Assembly (NCBI RefSeq): GCF_018771565.1
Contig: NZ_CP076326.1
Coordinates: 372,001 to 436,000 of the forward strand
Source: Thermoflexus hugenholtzii
GTDB lineage: Bacteria; Chloroflexota; Anaerolineae; Thermoflexales; Thermoflexaceae
Direction: 5' to 3'
DNA: 64,000 bases
Shown here: positions 1-8,625 of the stretch, in pieces
Position numbering within the stretch: the stretch's first letter is position 1
Layout: every line of letters begins with the position of its first letter
Position numbers and translations under genes: made by a program
The notes under the pieces: model-generated
The model's input: only the letters and a program-made list of their open reading frames with translations
Told to the model about the DNA's origin: nothing
Database searches by the model: none

Positions 1-1339
1 GCAGCCGCTCCCCCACCCGGATGGGACGCCGGTAGAACCCCTTCACCAGGCCGATGCGCGGGGAGCGCAGCAACGGGCCGATCAGCCCATAAATGAAGCG
101 GGGATGGTAGTTGGTGATGTCCGTATCGGTCCAGACGATGAGATCCCCCCGCAGGACGTAGAGGCTCTTCCACAGCGCCTCCCCTTTGCCCCGATAAGAG
201 CCCACCTCCGGGAGGATCTCCGGGTGGATGTATACCGGGACGCCCTTCTCCCGCGCGATCTCCCGGGTGCGATCGGTGGAGGCGCTGTCGATCACCACGA
301 TCTCATCCAGGAGCGGGTAGCGCTCCATCAGGGCCTCGCGGGCGATGTCCAGGATGGGGCCGATGGTGGCCTCCTCGTTGAGGGTGGGGAGCCCCAGGCT
401 GATGGTCACCCCCTGAGCCCGCTTGAGGGCCACCAGTTCCTCCAGGTTGGAGAACTCCTCGGCGTCGAAGGTGTTCTCCGCAAACCACTTGTCCACCAGC
501 ACGGAGATGGGAAGCTGGGCCGGCGCGCCCCGCGGTCGAGGCTGGCCGGGGAGGAAGGCCCGGGCGGCCCGGGCCAGGATCAGCGGCTTCTCCGTCCCCT
601 GGCTCAGGGCACGGGCCAGCGGCCCCAGACCCTGAGCCTCCTCCCGGCCCGGTCGGGTGGGGGCACCCAGGACCGCCCCGTCGTGGTGGCGCAGCTCCTC
701 CAGCACGGCCTGGGCGATCTCGCCGTGCAGGACCATCTGGCGGGTGATGCGGGGGAACTGCCGGGCCAGCGGTCGGAAGGCGGCCGCCACCCGTCGGGCC
801 TCCGAGGCCGCGTGGAGCAAGGTCACCTGCCCATCCCAGGCCTCCGCCAGCGCTAAGGCGACCTCCACCGCCAGCTGGGTATACGGCCCGCCCCGCACCG
901 GCAGCAGGATCCGCCGCCAGGGCTCCCGGATCGGACCGCGGACCAGGAGGAGATCGCAGAGGGATTCCTGGAGCACCCGGGCCAGGGGCGCTCCCAGCAC
1001 CGGACCGTCCGGATCGCCGTTCCAGGGCAGGAGCATCAGCGAGACCCGGTTCGCCTGGAGGAAGTGAAGGACCTCCTCCCACGGGCAATGGGAAACGCGG
1101 ATGCGAGGACGGACCCGGAGGGGCAGCTCCGGGAACTCCGCGGCCAGCGCCATCAGCCGCTGGCGCAGCGTCCGGGCCTCCGCCGTCCCATGGCTGAGGG
1201 AGCGCTCCGGCGGGAGGGCGACCAGCCCCAGCAGGGTGATCTCCCCCCGCTCCGCCGGACACAGCGCCGAGGCCAGCGGGAGCAGCCCCCGCGCGGCCTC
1301 GACATCTTCCACCGGGATCAGGATCTGATCGAAGGGCAT
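1..1339 (-). CDS. Universal stress protein / glucosyl-3-phosphoglycerate synthase fusion (3' end outside window)
   Basis: The reading frame is open from an ATG at 1339 down to the window edge, about 446 residues. The N-terminal ~270 residues read as two tandem UspA-like units, each opening with a strand of the type ILIPVE or ILLPVRGG. The remainder is a GT-A family 2 glycosyltransferase: the motif LGLPTLNEEATIG, then IVVIDSASTDRT, then VWTDTDITNYHPRFIYGL and GLVKGFYRRP, which match glucosyl-3-phosphoglycerate synthase (GpgS). That enzyme transfers glucose from a nucleotide-sugar to 3-phosphoglycerate, the first step to the compatible solute glucosylglycerate. Seen: the motifs and the fusion. 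Known: GpgS is a stand-alone ~300-residue enzyme in many thermophiles. Inferred: the stress domains couple solute synthesis to a nucleotide or stress signal. The C-terminus lies outside the window. Confidence 0.85.
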   Translation of the reverse strand, partial: MPFDQILIPVEDVEAARGLLPLASALCPAERGEITLLGLVALPPERSLSHGTAEARTLRQRLMALAAEFPELPLRVRPRIRVSHCPWEEVLHFLQANRVSLMLLPWNGDPDGPVLGAPLARVLQESLCDLLLVRGPIREPWRRILLPVRGGPYTQLAVEVALALAEAWDGQVTLLHAASEARRVAAAFRPLARQFPRITRQMVLHGEIAQAVLEELRHHDGAVLGAPTRPGREEAQGLGPLARALSQGTEKPLILARAARAFLPGQPRPRGAPAQLPISVLVDKWFAENTFDAEEFSNLEELVALKRAQGVTISLGLPTLNEEATIGPILDIAREALMERYPLLDEIVVIDSASTDRTREIAREKGVPVYIHPEILPEVGSYRGKGEALWKSLYVLRGDLIVWTDTDITNYHPRFIYGLIGPLLRSPRIGLVKGFYRRPIRVGERL

Positions 1340-1460
1340 CGCCACCTGACCGTCAGGAGCTGAACGCGAACCCGGGGAGGACGCGAGCGATGGCCAGTGG
1401 GTCCTCCTTTATTCTATTGCAGGAACGGGCAGGCCGGCGGAGGCGGGCCCGGTCGCTTCG

Positions 1461-1539
1461 GGTGTGTCCCGATTTTGTCGGGCCTGGCCGCCTTGTAGGA
1501 CAACTGCGAGCAGTTGTCCTACGATCTTGGAACACACCC
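1461..1539. mobile_element. MITE-like palindromic element, copy A
   Basis: A 79-bp element begins GGTGTGTCCC and ends GGAACACACCC. It contains CCCGATTTTGTCGGG followed by a long palindrome built on GTAGGACAACTGC and its complement. It is flanked by a perfect 9-bp direct repeat GTCGCTTCG at 1452-1460 and 1540-1548. Three other copies occur in this window. No protein is encoded. The rest of the 349-bp gap before rsgA (1340-1688) shows only a possible -10 box TATAGT at about 1577. Confidence 0.75.
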
Positions 1540-1688
1540 GTCGCTTCGGGCTCCCGGGGGAGGACCGTGGATCGTGTATAGTCAAATAAGGGAAGCGTGC
1601 GGGAAAGCCCGGAGGCCTGCCGGCGCGCCGAGGGGCGCCCGCTGTGGAAGCCCGAAGGAGCCCACATCGTTCGGGAGGGAGTGCGCGG

Positions 1689-2606
1689 ATGCGGAGTCTG
1701 GAAGAGGGATTGGTGATCCGGACGCTGGGCGCGGCGTATGATGTGCAGGGCCCCGATGGAGTGGTGCGGTGCGTGCTGCGGGGGCGTCTGCGGCGCCAGA
1801 CGGAGGGCCCCCAGCGGCCGGTGATCGGGGACCGCGTGCAGTTCGAGCGGGTCTCCCCGAAGGAGGGGGCCATCATCGCCATCCTCCCCCGGCGCACCGC
1901 CCTGGTCCGCCGCGAGCCGCTGGATCCCGAGAAGGCCCACGTCATCGCCGCCAATCTGGATCAGATCGTGGCGGTCTTCGCCGCCGTCCCGGAGCCCGAT
2001 CTCTTCCAGATCGACCGTTATCTGGCGGTGGCCGAGGCGAACGGCCTTCCCTCTCTCCTGGTCCTCAACAAGATCGACCTGGCGGAGGATCTCCCTGCGC
2101 TCCGGGAGCGCCTCGCGGAGTATGAGGAGCTGGGCTATCCGGTGCTGTATACCAGCGCGGTCACCGGGGCCGGCCTGGAAGCGCTGCGGGAGCGGGTGCG
2201 GGGGAAGATCAGCGCCTTCATCGGCCCCTCCGGGGTGGGCAAATCCAGCCTGCTGAACGCCCTCCAGCCCGGCCTGGGGTTGCGCGTGGGGTCCATCAAC
2301 CCGCGGACCGGGATGGGGCGTCATACCACCACCCGCAGCGAGCTGATCCCCTTTGAAGGCGGATATCTGGCCGACACCCCTGGCTTGCGGGACATCGGTG
2401 TGTGGGGGATCCGGCCGGAGGACCTGGCGGCGTGTTTCCCGGAGATGCGTCCTTACATCGGCCGCTGTGAGTTCTCCGATTGCCTCCATCTGGAGGAGCC
2501 CGGCTGCGCCGTCCGCCGCGCGGTGGCCCGCGGGAAGATCCGCCGGCGCCGCTACGAGAGCTACCGGCAGATCCTGATCGAGCAGCAGGCGGCCCGCGCC
2601 TCGTAA
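1689..2606 (+). CDS. rsgA: Ribosome small-subunit-dependent GTPase A (RsgA/YjeQ)
   Basis: This is a 305-residue circularly permuted GTPase that acts in late 30S ribosomal subunit maturation. The G4 motif NKID (127-130) precedes the P-loop GPSGVGKSS (179-187) and the G3 motif DTPG (229-232), which is the order that defines the family. The N-terminal ~70 residues fit the OB-fold. The C-terminal zinc site is visible as C260, C265, H267 and C273. An upstream in-frame ATG at 1644 exists, but the ATG at 1689 has a GGAGGGA ribosome site eight bases before it and gives the normal family length. Confidence 0.97.
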   Translation: MRSLEEGLVIRTLGAAYDVQGPDGVVRCVLRGRLRRQTEGPQRPVIGDRVQFERVSPKEGAIIAILPRRTALVRREPLDPEKAHVIAANLDQIVAVFAAVPEPDLFQIDRYLAVAEANGLPSLLVLNKIDLAEDLPALRERLAEYEELGYPVLYTSAVTGAGLEALRERVRGKISAFIGPSGVGKSSLLNALQPGLGLRVGSINPRTGMGRHTTTRSELIPFEGGYLADTPGLRDIGVWGIRPEDLAACFPEMRPYIGRCEFSDCLHLEEPGCAVRRAVARGKIRRRRYESYRQILIEQQAARAS

Positions 2607-2647
2607 GGCCGGGAAGGCGTAAAATGGGCCTGGGAGGGCCGCTTTCT

Positions 2648-3060
2648 GTAGGAGGGGCTTTCGCCCTGAACTTTCGGCCTTCGATGGCCCGGTGGTCGCG
2701 GATGAAGCCGCTTCCCTCAATCCCAGATCTTCTGTCTTCGGTGGCGCAAAAGGTCGCGGCTAAAGCCGCTCCTACCAAGATGCCGATTTTCTGTAGGAGG
2801 GGCTTTCGCCCCGAACCTGTCTTCAAGATCCCGAAGGCTACGGATGAAGCCGCCCCCACGATCCCGCGTCTTCCGTTTTTGGGGGCGCAAGGGTCGCGGC
2901 TAAAGCCGCTCCTACCGAAGGATGATCTTTCTGATAGGAGGGGCTTTAGCCCCGAACCTTTGTCTTCGAGATCGCAGGGGTCGCGGCGAAGGCTGCACTT
3001 ACAATCTTGAACCTCGCGTTTTCGATGACACGGGGATTCGCGGCTGAAGCCGCTCCTACA
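2648..3060. repeat. REP-like palindrome array between rsgA and the Uma2 gene
   Basis: The 474-bp gap holds no gene. It carries alternating copies of GTAGGAGGGGCTTTCGCCCC and its inverted relative GCGGCTAAAGCCGCTCCTAC, separated by 40-60 bp linkers that share phrases such as GAACCTGTCTTCAAGATC and GATGAAGCCGC. At least three forward and three inverted units are visible, the arrangement typical of paired REP (BIME-like) elements. Individual palindromes differ by compensating changes in the stem. Confidence 0.85.
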
Positions 3061-3080
3061 AACAAAAAAGGTGGGGGGCG

Positions 3081-3641
3081 ATGATGGGCGTGAAGGTGCG
3101 GTTAACGGCGGCGGATCTGTGGCGGATGGGCGAGGGGGATGTCCGTCGCGAACTTGTGGACGGGGAGGTCATCGAGATGTCACCGGTCGGCGGAGTGCAC
3201 GGTCATGTAGCGGCCCGCGTGACTTCCCGCCTCTCTCGCTATCTGGAGGCCCACGGAGGAGGATGGGTAGTCGTGGGCGATGTGGGGTTTATTCTGAGGC
3301 TGCCGTGGGATCCGGAGCGGGTGCGGGCGCCGGACGTGGCCTTCGTTGCGGCGGAGCGGTTGCCGGAGGGGAAGCTCCCGGCGGGGTTCATCGAGGGGGC
3401 GCCGGATCTGGCGGTGGAGGTGCTGTCGCCGAACGACAACGCGGTGGATCTGCAGCAGAAAGTGCGGGACTACCTGGAGGCGGGGGCGCGGCGGGTGTGG
3501 GTGGTGGCCCCGGAGGCGCGGACGGTGACGGTGTATCGGCCGGACGGGACGGCGCGGTTCCTGCGGGAGCACGAGGTGCTGGAGGGGGAAGAGGTGCTGC
3601 CCGGCCTGGCCATCCCCCTCGCGGAGCTCTTCGGATCGTGA
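3081..3641 (+). CDS. Uma2 family endonuclease (DUF820)
   Basis: A 186-residue protein of the Uma2 family, restriction-endonuclease-like PD-(D/E)XK proteins that are abundant in Cyanobacteria and Chloroflexota. The core is visible as RAPDVAFV (the Asp), then APDLAVEVLSPND (the ExL strand), then LQQKVRDYLEAGARRVWVV (the Lys helix). The N-terminal RRELVDGEVIEMSPVG is also typical. ATG codons at 3081 and 3084 are both possible; a GGTGGGGGG tract lies just before them. It sits alone next to a REP array. Biological target unknown. Confidence 0.9.
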   Translation: MMGVKVRLTAADLWRMGEGDVRRELVDGEVIEMSPVGGVHGHVAARVTSRLSRYLEAHGGGWVVVGDVGFILRLPWDPERVRAPDVAFVAAERLPEGKLPAGFIEGAPDLAVEVLSPNDNAVDLQQKVRDYLEAGARRVWVVAPEARTVTVYRPDGTARFLREHEVLEGEEVLPGLAIPLAELFGS

Positions 3642-3689
3642 GGGCGAGCTCTTCCTCCCCCCGATGCCCCGGCGCGATCCATCGTCGCT

Positions 3690-6600
3690 TCAACGGATGA
3701 CCTCGTAGATCCGCACTCCCTCGTTGGCGAAGGCCAGCCGGAGATCCCCGCGCGCGATCAGGAGGGGGAACTTCCCGAACCCCTCAGGCGGGTAATACAG
3801 GCGCTCCGCGTATCCGTCCATCACGTAGCGCACACGGTAGCGGCGCAGGATGGCCATCGCCTCATCCGGGTCGGTGGTCTCATAAAACCGGTTGACGTCC
3901 GCCTCGCGGCGTTGAATGATGGATTCCGGCACCACCGTCCGCTGCTGCCGCTGATGCCAGTCCCACCCGAAGACCACCGGCAGCCCGGTGAACATCGCGA
4001 CCCGGCTGCGCAGCCCCCGATACGCCGGCGAGCGAACCGACTCGATGACCACGGGCGTTCCCTCGACCCGATCCCACAGGAAGCGAAGGGCCTCGAACTC
4101 CTCCCGCACCGGGTAGCGCACCCCCGCCTCGTCGGCGATGGCTTTCTCCATGAAGACGAAGCCATCCAGGGTGGGGCCCACGGAGACCTCCCAGCGGTCA
4201 TACAGCCGGGCCCGGGTGGCCAGGACGGGGTAGAGCAGGGCGGAGAACAGCAGAAAGCCCAGGAAGCCCCGCCAGAGGACGCGCCCGGCCGGCGCCCACC
4301 GGCGGGCGGCCTCCTCCACCGTCAGGACCGCGACGGCGGCGGCGAGGGCCCAGAGGAACCACACCTGGAGGTAGAACTTGAAGACGGTGTTCATCCGCCC
4401 GATATCGCCCTTCAGCACCACCTGCTCCACCCCCAGGGTCAGGGCCGCCGCGCTCGCGACCCAGATCCAGAGGAAGCGGCGCTCCGGCGCCTGATAGGGG
4501 CGCAGGGCGAGGGCGACGCTCAGCAGGATGATCGGGATCGCGAGAACGGCCACCGGAGCGATCCGGCTGCCTCCCAGCCACAGGCCCAGGCCGAGCGCCC
4601 CCGCCACGATCCACCCCACCGTCCCCAGGGGATCGCTCCGCCAGCCCGCGAGGACCCAGCGGCGCAGCCGCCAGGCCTCCCGCACCAGCCACATCAGGAT
4701 CGGCCCCAGGAAGAGGCCGTGGAGCAACAGGTAGATGTCCAGCGGGGTGCGGTCCCCTTTCCAGAGTTCAACCGCCGTGTATGCGGTGGCGTAGTGCGCC
4801 AGATAGGGATAGAAGAGCAGGACCCCCACCCCGACGAAGGCGACGCACCGGACGAGCCATCCCTCGATGCCGGACCCCGTGCGGAGATCCCCGCGGGTCC
4901 AGGCGTTGAGGGTGAGGGCGGCCAGCCCCAGGAGGAGGTGGGTGGGGTAATCCCACGTGTTGGTGGGCCGCAGCGCGCCCACGACCAGGGCGCCCAGGGC
5001 GAGGGCGGCGATCCCCGACGGCTCCCCCCAGCGCGCCCGGCGCAGCCAGGCCAGCCCGATCAGCAGAGCGGCCAGCTGCAGGGGGAACGCCATCATGTGC
5101 GCGTGCAGGTCCGCATACAGGAACGTGAAATAGGGGAACTCGGTGATGGGCGTGACGTCGCGATCCGGGATCAGGCGGGTGGGATTCCAATACCACCACT
5201 CGATGCGGGCGGGCAGCGCCGCGCGGCCGGTCAGCACCTCTCGCATCCCGATGAGGGTTTCCCGCAGGGAGGGGGACTCCGCCTCCGTAACCTGAGCCCC
5301 CACCTCCTGGAAGAGGTCGGAAAGCAGCTTCAGCTCCCCCAGGTTGCCCACGCCCACCGCGAACAGGGCGGCGAGCAGGCCGGCGGCGATGGGCTTCCCC
5401 CGCGCCCGGGGCCATCCGGCCGCCGCAAGGTGCGCGCCCGCCGCGAAAGCCCCCAGGGCGGTCAGGGCCGCCAGGGTGGGGATCGCGGCGTTATAGGCGT
5501 AGCGCACCTCGAAGCCCAGGAACTTGATCGGCGCTCCGACGATCACGTAGCCGAAGTAGTAGTAGTTGATATAGCCGCCGGCGAACCAGGGGTCGTAGGG
5601 CGGGAAGCGCAACGAGCGGATCGTCGCCAGCAGATACGAGAGGTCCATGGGCTTCTCCCCGCCCATCACCGGATGCCAGAGATCCGGATGGCCCAGGCGG
5701 ATCAGCAGCCAGAAGGCGAAGGCCCCCACGGCCACCGCCTCCTCGACCCGCCAGAGGGGATCCCGCAGGGCAGCCCGGATGGCCGGCTTCACTCGAGGCC
5801 ACAGGAGGACGTCGACGACCAGGCCGGCGAGCAGGGTGAGGCCCATGGCCGTCCGGTTGAAATCCATGATCCCCAGGCTGGCCATCAGCCATGGGAGGAA
5901 GGCGAAAAGCAGTGGCCCCAGGATGCGCGCGAGCGCGTATCCGCGATCCCGCAGGCTGGGGAAGGCCCAGGCCGTCAGCGGCCACGCTCCCCATCCGAGC
6001 AGGGTGAAGAAGAGCCACCAGGCCAGCACCCCGAGGGCCGGCCACCGATTCAACGGGCTCTCGGATGGGAAGATCGCCCGATACGTGGAGGCCGCCTGCT
6101 GGCGCGCCCAGACGACCGGATCCAGCATCAGGAGGCCGCGGGCCTGGGTATACTGGCGCGGCGTCTGCCAGACCACCTGGCTCAGATCCACGGATTCCAG
6201 CACCCGGCGGGCTTGTTCGAGGGAGAAATCCGGCCGCTTGCGGAAGATCCAGACCGGCGGATGGTCGTAGACGCTGAAGGCCTCCTCGGCGCCCCACAAG
6301 GGCTCCTCGAACCCCAGCGGGGGAAGATCGAAGCCGATGCGCCCGCCGATGTCGTCGATCTCCAGCGGCCCCAGGCGCGGCTTCACGTGGAAGACGGCGA
6401 CGAGGTCGAAGCCCAGCCGGCCCTCAAAGAGGGCCCGGTAGTAGGCGACAGTCATCGGGTAGCGCAGGGGGAGACGGGGGATCGACCAGACCAGGCGCTG
6501 GCTGGAGAGGACGATCCAGTCCGCCCGCTCCAGCCACTCCAGGGCGCGTTGGCGCTTCTCCTCGTTATCGTCGTCATACCAGGCCATCTCCAGGCCCTGG

Positions 6601-8429
6601 TAGATCGAGAACCCATCCTTCCCATCCACCCGCAGGGGCAGGCCGTCGTCCCAGTGCTCGTTGGCGATCACCGAGGAGGCCAGCAGAAGCGGCCCGCCCT
6701 CGGCCCGCAGGCGCAGGAGGTAATCCCCGGCCGGCAGGACGAGAGGCTCCGGCCCCCCCGCCCGAACGGGATCCCCATCCGGATGGCGGGGGACAGAGGG
6801 GGCGGGGATCCGGAGCTGCAGGCGGACGGCGCCCGCGGGATCTTCCAGGGTCAGGTGGAGCAGGCCGGGCGTTTCCCCGAGGGCGCGCAGATGCGGGATC
6901 TCCAGGCCTGAGATCGTCTGCGCAGGGGTGATCGGGACCGTCAGGACGAGTTCCTCCTGGACCAGGAGGCGATTTTGGCCCAGCGGCAGGGGATAGCGGG
7001 CGCCGGGGGGATCCGCGCGCAAAAGGGTGATCGCGGTGGGGACGTGGGCGTAGAGCCAGCGGGAGGCGGCGACCCGGGAGACCGGCTGGCGGTAGATCCC
7101 GGTGAAGGCCCAGGCCCAGAGGAAGGTCCCGCCGACCACGATCCCGATCCCGGCGAGGGCCAGCCATCGTCCGGCCGGTTGGGGGAGCCGTCGCAGGCGC
7201 AGGAGCCCCCAGGCGGCGGTCAGGGCCAGGGCCGGATAGATCGGGAGGAAGTAGCGCATGGATTTCACCCACTGCGTCCCCATATACAGGAAATACCCGC
7301 CGGTCCACAGCGCGAGGAGCAGCCAGCCCATGGGGATGGGATCGAGCCCGATCCCCTCCTCACGCAGGCGCCGGCGGAGGGCCAGCCCCAGCCCCAGCCA
7401 TCCGAGCCATGCCGCGGCGCCGAAGGGGAGGCCCATCCCCCACAGGACCATGTTCTTCAGGGGGAAGAGGATGGGCGTCCGATCTGTCCATTGATGGCCG
7501 GGCGGGTAATCGGCGGCCCCGCTGATCAGCGCCTGGATCTCCCGCATATTGGCCAGCCAGCGGGGGTCGGGGAGGATCCATCCGGCGAAGGCGTAGGGCA
7601 TCCCCAGGCGGAAGGCGAGGGCGGCGGCGACCCCGGCGGCGATCCAGAGGCGCAGGGTCTTCCCGGGGCCGCGGAGGGACAGGAGGGCGGCGAGGGCCAT
7701 CAGGGCGAGCAGCGGCCAGAGGTTGATGCGGGAGGCCAGGGCCGCCCCGGCCATCGTCCCGGTCAGGGCCGCGGCGGCCGGCGTGGGGCGGCGGAGCATC
7801 CGGATCATCCCCAGGAGCGCGGCGGTGCTGAAGAACGTCGCCCAGGTGTCCGTGGTGTAAAAGTGGGCCTGCTGGATGTTCATCACGCTGAAGGCCATGA
7901 GGGCGGCGGCCAGCAGCCCCCCTTCGACCCCCATCAGCGCCCGGCCGATGAAAAAGGTCAGCAGGACCGTCCCGGCGTCCAGGAGGGCGGAGAGGGCGCG
8001 GCCGAGCAGGGTGATCTCATCGTAGCCGAGGGCCGTGCGGCGGGGAAAGGGACAGATGCGGGCCTTCCCCGGAGATGGCGCCTCCGCCTGGGGCCGACGC
8101 TCCATCTCCAGCCGGGCCTCCGCCTGACAGATCGCCGTGACCAGCTCGCCGATCCCCCGGGTGAGAATGATGGGCAGGTCCCCGTAGACGAAGAAGGTGT
8201 AGCCCCGGTTATAGGGGTTCAGGGGGGAGCGGGCGGAGTCCAGGTATTCTCCCAGGTCCCGGGGCCAGGCCAGGGCCTCCGTGACCATGGTGAGGAAGCG
8301 CTCGTCGGGATGCAGATGCTGGCTCTCGTCCCAGTTCAGCCCTGTCAGGCGAAGGGCCAGGGCGACGATCATGATGAGGGGGAGCAGAGCGATCCACCAA
8401 CCCTTTTCGTCACGCGGCATCGTGCCCAT
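3690..8429 (-). CDS. Giant DUF2298 (Chlor_Arch_YYY) membrane protein with N-terminal GT39/ArnT-like region
   Basis: A polytopic membrane protein of about 1,579 residues. The N-terminal third resembles dolichyl-phosphate-mannose/ArnT-type lipid-linked-sugar glycosyltransferases, with the motif LNWDESQHLHPDERFL in the first extracytoplasmic loop followed by many hydrophobic helices. The C-terminal half is the YYY domain seen in Chloroflexota and archaea, recognised by FAGGYINYYYFGYVIVGAP and EFPYFTFLYADLHAHMMAFP. Known: the family is large, membrane-bound and functionally undefined. Inferred: envelope glycan or lipid-linked sugar transfer, consistent with the divergent GT4 gene. The start is uncertain: ATGs at 8429 and 8420 are favoured because the further upstream codons translate intergenic palindrome, and neither has a clear ribosome site. 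Confidence 0.88.
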   Translation of the reverse strand: MGTMPRDEKGWWIALLPLIMIVALALRLTGLNWDESQHLHPDERFLTMVTEALAWPRDLGEYLDSARSPLNPYNRGYTFFVYGDLPIILTRGIGELVTAICQAEARLEMERRPQAEAPSPGKARICPFPRRTALGYDEITLLGRALSALLDAGTVLLTFFIGRALMGVEGGLLAAALMAFSVMNIQQAHFYTTDTWATFFSTAALLGMIRMLRRPTPAAAALTGTMAGAALASRINLWPLLALMALAALLSLRGPGKTLRLWIAAGVAAALAFRLGMPYAFAGWILPDPRWLANMREIQALISGAADYPPGHQWTDRTPILFPLKNMVLWGMGLPFGAAAWLGWLGLGLALRRRLREEGIGLDPIPMGWLLLALWTGGYFLYMGTQWVKSMRYFLPIYPALALTAAWGLLRLRRLPQPAGRWLALAGIGIVVGGTFLWAWAFTGIYRQPVSRVAASRWLYAHVPTAITLLRADPPGARYPLPLGQNRLLVQEELVLTVPITPAQTISGLEIPHLRALGETPGLLHLTLEDPAGAVRLQLRIPAPSVPRHPDGDPVRAGGPEPLVLPAGDYLLRLRAEGGPLLLASSVIANEHWDDGLPLRVDGKDGFSIYQGLEMAWYDDDNEEKRQRALEWLERADWIVLSSQRLVWSIPRLPLRYPMTVAYYRALFEGRLGFDLVAVFHVKPRLGPLEIDDIGGRIGFDLPPLGFEEPLWGAEEAFSVYDHPPVWIFRKRPDFSLEQARRVLESVDLSQVVWQTPRQYTQARGLLMLDPVVWARQQAASTYRAIFPSESPLNRWPALGVLAWWLFFTLLGWGAWPLTAWAFPSLRDRGYALARILGPLLFAFLPWLMASLGIMDFNRTAMGLTLLAGLVVDVLLWPRVKPAIRAALRDPLWRVEEAVAVGAFAFWLLIRLGHPDLWHPVMGGEKPMDLSYLLATIRSLRFPPYDPWFAGGYINYYYFGYVIVGAPIKFLGFEVRYAYNAAIPTLAALTALGAFAAGAHLAAAGWPRARGKPIAAGLLAALFAVGVGNLGELKLLSDLFQEVGAQVTEAESPSLRETLIGMREVLTGRAALPARIEWWYWNPTRLIPDRDVTPITEFPYFTFLYADLHAHMMAFPLQLAALLIGLAWLRRARWGEPSGIAALALGALVVGALRPTNTWDYPTHLLLGLAALTLNAWTRGDLRTGSGIEGWLVRCVAFVGVGVLLFYPYLAHYATAYTAVELWKGDRTPLDIYLLLHGLFLGPILMWLVREAWRLRRWVLAGWRSDPLGTVGWIVAGALGLGLWLGGSRIAPVAVLAIPIILLSVALALRPYQAPERRFLWIWVASAAALTLGVEQVVLKGDIGRMNTVFKFYLQVWFLWALAAAVAVLTVEEAARRWAPAGRVLWRGFLGFLLFSALLYPVLATRARLYDRWEVSVGPTLDGFVFMEKAIADEAGVRYPVREEFEALRFLWDRVEGTPVVIESVRSPAYRGLRSRVAMFTGLPVVFGWDWHQRQQRTVVPESIIQRREADVNRFYETTDPDEAMAILRRYRVRYVMDGYAERLYYPPEGFGKFPLLIARGDLRLAFANEGVRIYEVIR

Positions 8430-8512
8430 GCGTCTGTGGCGTCTGAACCGGATTGTGCAAGTCCTTCCCATTGTAGTCGCAGGCCTCGGTTCCCGGCCAG
8501 CCCGCCCGGCAT

Positions 8513-8540
8513 GTAGGGCGACTGCTCGCAGTTGCCCCAC
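8513..8540. repeat. Stand-alone 28-bp palindrome related to the MITE core
   Basis: The sequence runs from GTAGGGCGACTGC to GCAGTTGCCCCAC, an imperfect inverted repeat matching the central palindrome of the four MITE-like elements but without their terminal repeats. It lies in the 196-bp divergent gap between the DUF2298 and GT4 genes. Confidence 0.6.
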
Positions 8541-8542
8541 GG

Positions 8543-8548
8543 TATAAT
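8543..8548 (+). promoter_or_regulatory. Candidate -10 box for the GT4 gene
   Basis: A perfect TATAAT follows the 28-bp palindrome by two bases and precedes the GT4 start by 77 bases. No good -35 hexamer stands at the expected spacing; that position is occupied by the palindrome. Confidence 0.4.
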
Positions 8549-8625
8549 GGGGCCGGCGGCGGCCCCTTCGCGTCGGAGGCGATGAGGCGACCCTGCGGAT
8601 CCTTTCGGGCGCGAACGGCGGAGAC

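Noticed and set aside
1461-1539. Rho-independent terminator or riboswitch
   Set aside because: The same 79-bp sequence recurs in both orientations at four unrelated places with matching 9-bp flanks, which fits a mobile element better.
2648-3060. CRISPR array
   Set aside because: Units alternate in orientation, stems vary with compensating changes and linkers are similar rather than unique, so this is a REP array; no cas genes are present.
3912-6911. A 999-codon open frame on the plus strand opposite the DUF2298 gene
   Set aside because: It is antisense to a clear membrane protein, and its Gly/Pro/Gln/Arg-rich translation shows no domain; GC-rich DNA leaves long chance frames.
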